A stretch of DNA of 64,000 nucleotides from Plesiocystis pacifica SIR-1 (GTDB lineage Bacteria; Myxococcota_A; Polyangia; Nannocystales; Nannocystaceae). The notes under the pieces were generated by a model that saw only the letters and a program-made list of their open reading frames with translations, made no database searches and was not told the DNA's origin. Positions 61,084 through 64,000 of this stretch are shown here, piece after piece. Within the stretch, counting starts at the first letter, position 1. Each line of letters starts with the position of its first letter. Location of the stretch: the NCBI RefSeq assembly GCF_000170895.1, contig NZ_ABCS01000029.1, forward strand, positions 1 to 64,000, written 5' to 3'. The position numbers and the translations under genes were made by a program.

Positions 61084-61219
61084 AATCCACGCCCCCGCTC
61101 GCGGGGGCGACCCCATGCCCTCTCCAAGGCACGAACTCCATTGCCCACCAAGCCAAAGCGGAGGAGCGGACAGCGACGAAGCGCCCCCGGTCCCAAGCGG
61201 CTGTGGGGGCAAAACAGAA
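61084..61219 (-). repeat. module 2 repeat starting at the sppA stop codon (array V)
   Basis: Directly after the TAG at 61220-61222 (minus strand) follows TTCTGTTTTGCCCCCACAG, then the shared core and CGCCCCCGC-GA-GCGGGGGCG. It is the fifth gene in this window whose stop codon marks the start of module 2 or its head. Confidence 0.88.
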
Positions 61220-63874
61220 CTATCCTTCGATCTCGATGCTGTGATCGCTGAGCGCCATGGCCTCGGGGCCCTCGCTCAACCACAAGCTCGCGGGGATGCG
61301 TCGAAGGGTCCGCAGCAAGGGGTCGGCGAAGCTCAGCGCCCGGCCCGAGAGCGGATCGATCGCCGCGAGCCCCTGCCCCCTCAGCGCCCCGCCCGCTCGC
61401 CCCAGGGGCAGATCGAGCTCGAAGTTCCACAGCCGGCGGATCTGGTCGACGAGGGTCGGGTCTTCGGGATAGTGGCGGATCTCGAGGGCGTCGCCGCTGT
61501 CCGCGAGCTCGCCCATGACCGCCGCCCGGCCGACGGCCTCGTAGAGGCCTCCGTAGCGATCGACCAGGCCGACCTCGAGGGCCCGCACGCCGCTCCACAC
61601 CCGCCCCCGCGCGACGGCGTCGGCCTGCTCGGGGGTCATCGCGCGGGCCTCGGCGACGCGCACGATGAAGCGGTCGTAGCTCGCCCGGATGCCGCGCATG
61701 GCCGCCTCGCGATCGGCGTCGGAGTTGGCCAGCCACATCGAGCGCATCGCCGCCCGGTCGCCGATCGCCACGCTGTCGACGCCCACGCCGTAGCGGTCGA
61801 GGAACTCGCTGAAGTCGAACTTGGGATAGAAGATGCCGATGCTGCCGGTGAGCGTGGTCGCGTCGGCGTAGATGTACTGGCCCGCGGTCGCCACCCAGTA
61901 GCCCCCGGAGGCCGCCTGGTTGCCCATGGAGATGACCACGGGCTTGACCTCCCGGGCCAGGTCGAGGGCGTGGGCGATGTCCTGGGCGCCCTTGACCGAG
62001 CCGCCGGGGGAGTCGACGCGGACCACGATGGCGCGCACGTCCGGGTCGTCGCGCAGCGCCGCGATGGTCTTGGTCAGGCTCGCCGCCCCGGACACGTCGA
62101 TGTCGAGGATCGGCACGTGCAGCGAGATGCCGTCGTCGATGGTCCCGTCGATGTGCAGCACCGCGACGTGGGCCGGCTCGATCCAGTGGCCCTCGCGGAC
62201 CGGCGCCTTGGGGGGCGCGTCGATGCGCACGGCTCGACCGAGCCAGCCCTCGAGGCGCGCGTCGAGCTCCTCGGGCCAGGCCAGGCCCTCGATCAGGCCC
62301 ATGCGCCGGGCGTCCTCGGGGGTCCACACGGCGCGGTCGATCCACTCCGAGACCACCGCCGGATCCCGGGCCCGGGAGTGGCCGATGAGGCGCACGACGT
62401 GGTTCCAGGTGTCGGTGACGTAGGCCCGGTTGGCCCGGGCCACGGGCGCGCTCGGCTCGCCCCGGGACGCGCGCTCGGGCGTGCCCTTGTACTCGGCGAC
62501 GCGCACGAACTCGGCCCGGACGCCCAGGCGCCCGAGCAGCTCGCCAAAGTAGAAGGTGTTGCGCAGCACCCCGCGCAGCTCCAGGCCCTGCTGGGGGTGG
62601 GCGTAGATGCGGTCGCAGCTGGCCGCGAGGAAGTACTCGAAGGTGCTGGCGCCCTCGAGGTAGGCGACGACCTTGCCGCCCTGGGCCCGGTAGCGCAGCA
62701 CGGCCTCGCGGACCTCCTCGAGCTGGGCCAGGCCAAAGTCCGAGCCGTCGACCTCGAGCAGGATGACCCCCGGGCCGCGGCGGGCGAGGCCGTCGAAGGT
62801 CCACACCACCTCGGCCAGGTCGCGGTCGTCGGACTTGCCCGCCAGCGAGATCCGGGTGACCTGGCGCGGGCGGGTGCGCAGCACCTGGGTGTAGCGCTCG
62901 TGGGACAGGCGCAGGCGACCGCTCGCCCCTTGCAGGGGCTGGGTCGCGGCCCCGGAGTTGACGGCGAAGTTGGGCCCGACGGCCAGGCCGACGTGGGCGG
63001 TGTCGACCTGCAGGCCCACGGACACCCGGGCCGCCGTGCGGAAGTCGGCGACGCCGTCGCCGAGGTAGTCGTTGTAGAGCTCGGCCTCGCCGTAGACGCG
63101 CACGCCGCCTCGACCGACCAGCAGGCGCAAGCGCGGCTGCACGGGGGCGTCGCGCTCGGCCGGCCGCGAGACCACGAAGCCCAGGCGCGCGCCCAGGCCC
63201 AGCTCGAAGTTGGGCGTGCCCGTGGGGCGCAGGGCGAGCTCCGTGTCGAGGTAAGGGACGACGCCGCGGGCCGCGTTGAGGTGGCGGCCGACCGCGGCCA
63301 GGGTGACGAAGCGGTTCGCCCGGTAGCTGAGCCCGAGGTCGAACTGGTTGCGGTTCGCGGCCACGAGGTTGCCGCTGGAGATCAGCCGCGAGTAGGTGAA
63401 GCCCGCGGACAGGCCCGGGACCCAGCGCTCGAAGGGCACCGCCGCGGCCACGCTCAGCTTGCCGAAGCCGCAGTCGGGGCAGCCCGGCTCGTCGTCGGCG
63501 GTGTCCTGCTCGCGCCACACCACCTGCCCGCCGACCCCGAGGGCGAGCAGGTCCCAGGGCAAGGGGACCGCCAAGAACGCGCCCACGCCGTTGCCCCGGC
63601 GACCGGCCGCGTTGACGTTGGCGGTGAAGTCGATGACGGCGTTGAAGCCCTCGAGGTAGGCGAGGTTGGCCGAGTTTTGGACCACCGCGCTCGCGTCGGC
63701 CTCGCCCGCGACCACGGTGTAGGGCCGGTCCGGCTCGCGGACCACCGAGCGGGCCTCGCCGAGCGGTCCGGCCTGCGCCGCCGCGGGCACGGCCAAGAGC
63801 GCGAGCCCAGCCAGCAGGCCAACGCCCCTGCTGCGCTTGGACTGAGACTGCGCGTGTTGGGCGAGGCGAGCCAC
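61220..63874 (-). CDS. sppA: signal peptide peptidase SppA with N-terminal barrel-like domain
   Basis: 884 residues. Signal peptide (GVGLLAGLALLAVPAAAQA), then about 300 residues (60-345) of alternating strands with aromatic edges (GVGAFLAVPLPWDLLALGVGGQV, YSRLISSGNLVAANRNQFDLGLSYR) that read like an outer-membrane barrel. Next comes a 67-kDa-type SppA core with both halves: RVAEYKGTPERAS (Lys463) and SMGNQAASGGYW (Ser656), the Lys-Ser dyad spaced 193 residues apart as in SppA. It degrades signal peptides or membrane proteins. GTG 63874 start. The added barrel would place the protease at the outer membrane (inference). Confidence 0.85.
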   Translation of the reverse strand: MARLAQHAQSQSKRSRGVGLLAGLALLAVPAAAQAGPLGEARSVVREPDRPYTVVAGEADASAVVQNSANLAYLEGFNAVIDFTANVNAAGRRGNGVGAFLAVPLPWDLLALGVGGQVVWREQDTADDEPGCPDCGFGKLSVAAAVPFERWVPGLSAGFTYSRLISSGNLVAANRNQFDLGLSYRANRFVTLAAVGRHLNAARGVVPYLDTELALRPTGTPNFELGLGARLGFVVSRPAERDAPVQPRLRLLVGRGGVRVYGEAELYNDYLGDGVADFRTAARVSVGLQVDTAHVGLAVGPNFAVNSGAATQPLQGASGRLRLSHERYTQVLRTRPRQVTRISLAGKSDDRDLAEVVWTFDGLARRGPGVILLEVDGSDFGLAQLEEVREAVLRYRAQGGKVVAYLEGASTFEYFLAASCDRIYAHPQQGLELRGVLRNTFYFGELLGRLGVRAEFVRVAEYKGTPERASRGEPSAPVARANRAYVTDTWNHVVRLIGHSRARDPAVVSEWIDRAVWTPEDARRMGLIEGLAWPEELDARLEGWLGRAVRIDAPPKAPVREGHWIEPAHVAVLHIDGTIDDGISLHVPILDIDVSGAASLTKTIAALRDDPDVRAIVVRVDSPGGSVKGAQDIAHALDLAREVKPVVISMGNQAASGGYWVATAGQYIYADATTLTGSIGIFYPKFDFSEFLDRYGVGVDSVAIGDRAAMRSMWLANSDADREAAMRGIRASYDRFIVRVAEARAMTPEQADAVARGRVWSGVRALEVGLVDRYGGLYEAVGRAAVMGELADSGDALEIRHYPEDPTLVDQIRRLWNFELDLPLGRAGGALRGQGLAAIDPLSGRALSFADPLLRTLRRIPASLWLSEGPEAMALSDHSIEIEG

Positions 63875-63894
63875 GGACCCCTAGCTTGCCCGCT

Positions 63895-64000
63895 TCACTC
63901 GAGCCACGCCACGGTGACCGCGTTGGAGCCCTCCTGGACCAGGCCAGCGCGCACTTTCTTGACGTTCGGGTGCTCCCGCAGGCGCTCGCGGACGGCCTTG
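63895..64000 (-). CDS. 3' end of a gene running off the window
   Basis: Only the last 35 codons are visible, reading KAVRERLREHPNVKKVRA...GSNAVTVAWLE and a TGA at 63895-63897. The basic helix followed by a strand suggests a small alpha/beta protein; no family recognised. It is upstream of sppA on the same strand, 20 bp away. Confidence 0.6.
   Translation of the reverse strand, partial: KAVRERLREHPNVKKVRAGLVQEGSNAVTVAWLE

Overview
The window is very GC-rich with strong third-position GC bias. It carries many secreted or lipid-anchored Cys-rich proteins with low-complexity linkers, Ser/Thr kinase-TPR and hybrid signalling proteins, WGR/TIGR02996/leucine-rich proteins and VCBS/FG-GAP proteins. 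Together these point to a myxobacterium, most like the Nannocystis/Enhygromyxa/Plesiocystis group; this is inferred from gene content, not from a marker gene. Many genes have a TANNNT box only 6-8 nt before the start codon, which suggests frequent leaderless transcription. No rRNA, tRNA, CRISPR array, transposase or prophage was recognised.

Layout. 0-8.9 kb: Cys-rich lipoprotein, dihydrofolate reductase (folA), a kinase-TPR protein, a TIGR02996/LRR protein, a TerB-like protein, a second Cys-rich lipoprotein and a truncated haemoglobin. 8.9-12 kb: selD (in-frame UGA at the catalytic position, frame broken by apparent indels), a small phosphatase and a WGR-TIGR02996-LRR paralogue. 11.9-14.6 kb: a translationally coupled RNA-repair operon, ligase A - HD/polynucleotide kinase - ligase B. 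14.9-28.8 kb: Tat-exported amidase, a polytopic membrane protein, a 1.9-kilo-residue pseudokinase/ATPase/GAF/PAS/histidine kinase, an exported protein, a TPR protein and two lipoproteins. 28.9-33.1 kb: one polypeptide that fuses topoisomerase III to a RecQ helicase. 33.2-39.5 kb: a TolC-HlyD-ABC export cassette whose ABC ATPase has lost its key motifs, divergent from an NhaR-type regulator.

39.5-48.7 kb: TetR with a lipoprotein, divergent from a Rieske oxygenase across a tandem operator; an ALDH7-type dehydrogenase; a lipoprotein with a ferritin-like domain; an FG-GAP/ASPIC protein; a decayed SDR fragment. 48.7-64 kb: a stand-alone terpene synthase, an NTF2-like lipoprotein, PilZ and sigma-70 genes, an EF-G paralogue, an SctJ-like lipoprotein, an MFS transporter, a coniferyl-aldehyde-dehydrogenase-like ALDH, a GAF protein with duplicated zinc motifs, a TerB protein, and SppA carrying an extra N-terminal barrel-like domain.

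The main unexplained structure is a composite interspersed repeat. Module 2 (about 140 bp) starts exactly at the stop codon of five genes. Module 1 (about 55 bp with a long stem) alternates with variable palindromes of at least two sequence classes. Units lie at about 28.2, 42.2, 45.7, 58.4 and 61 kb, always at gene 3' ends. The module 1 stem shows a compensatory double change between copies, which argues that the structure is selected.
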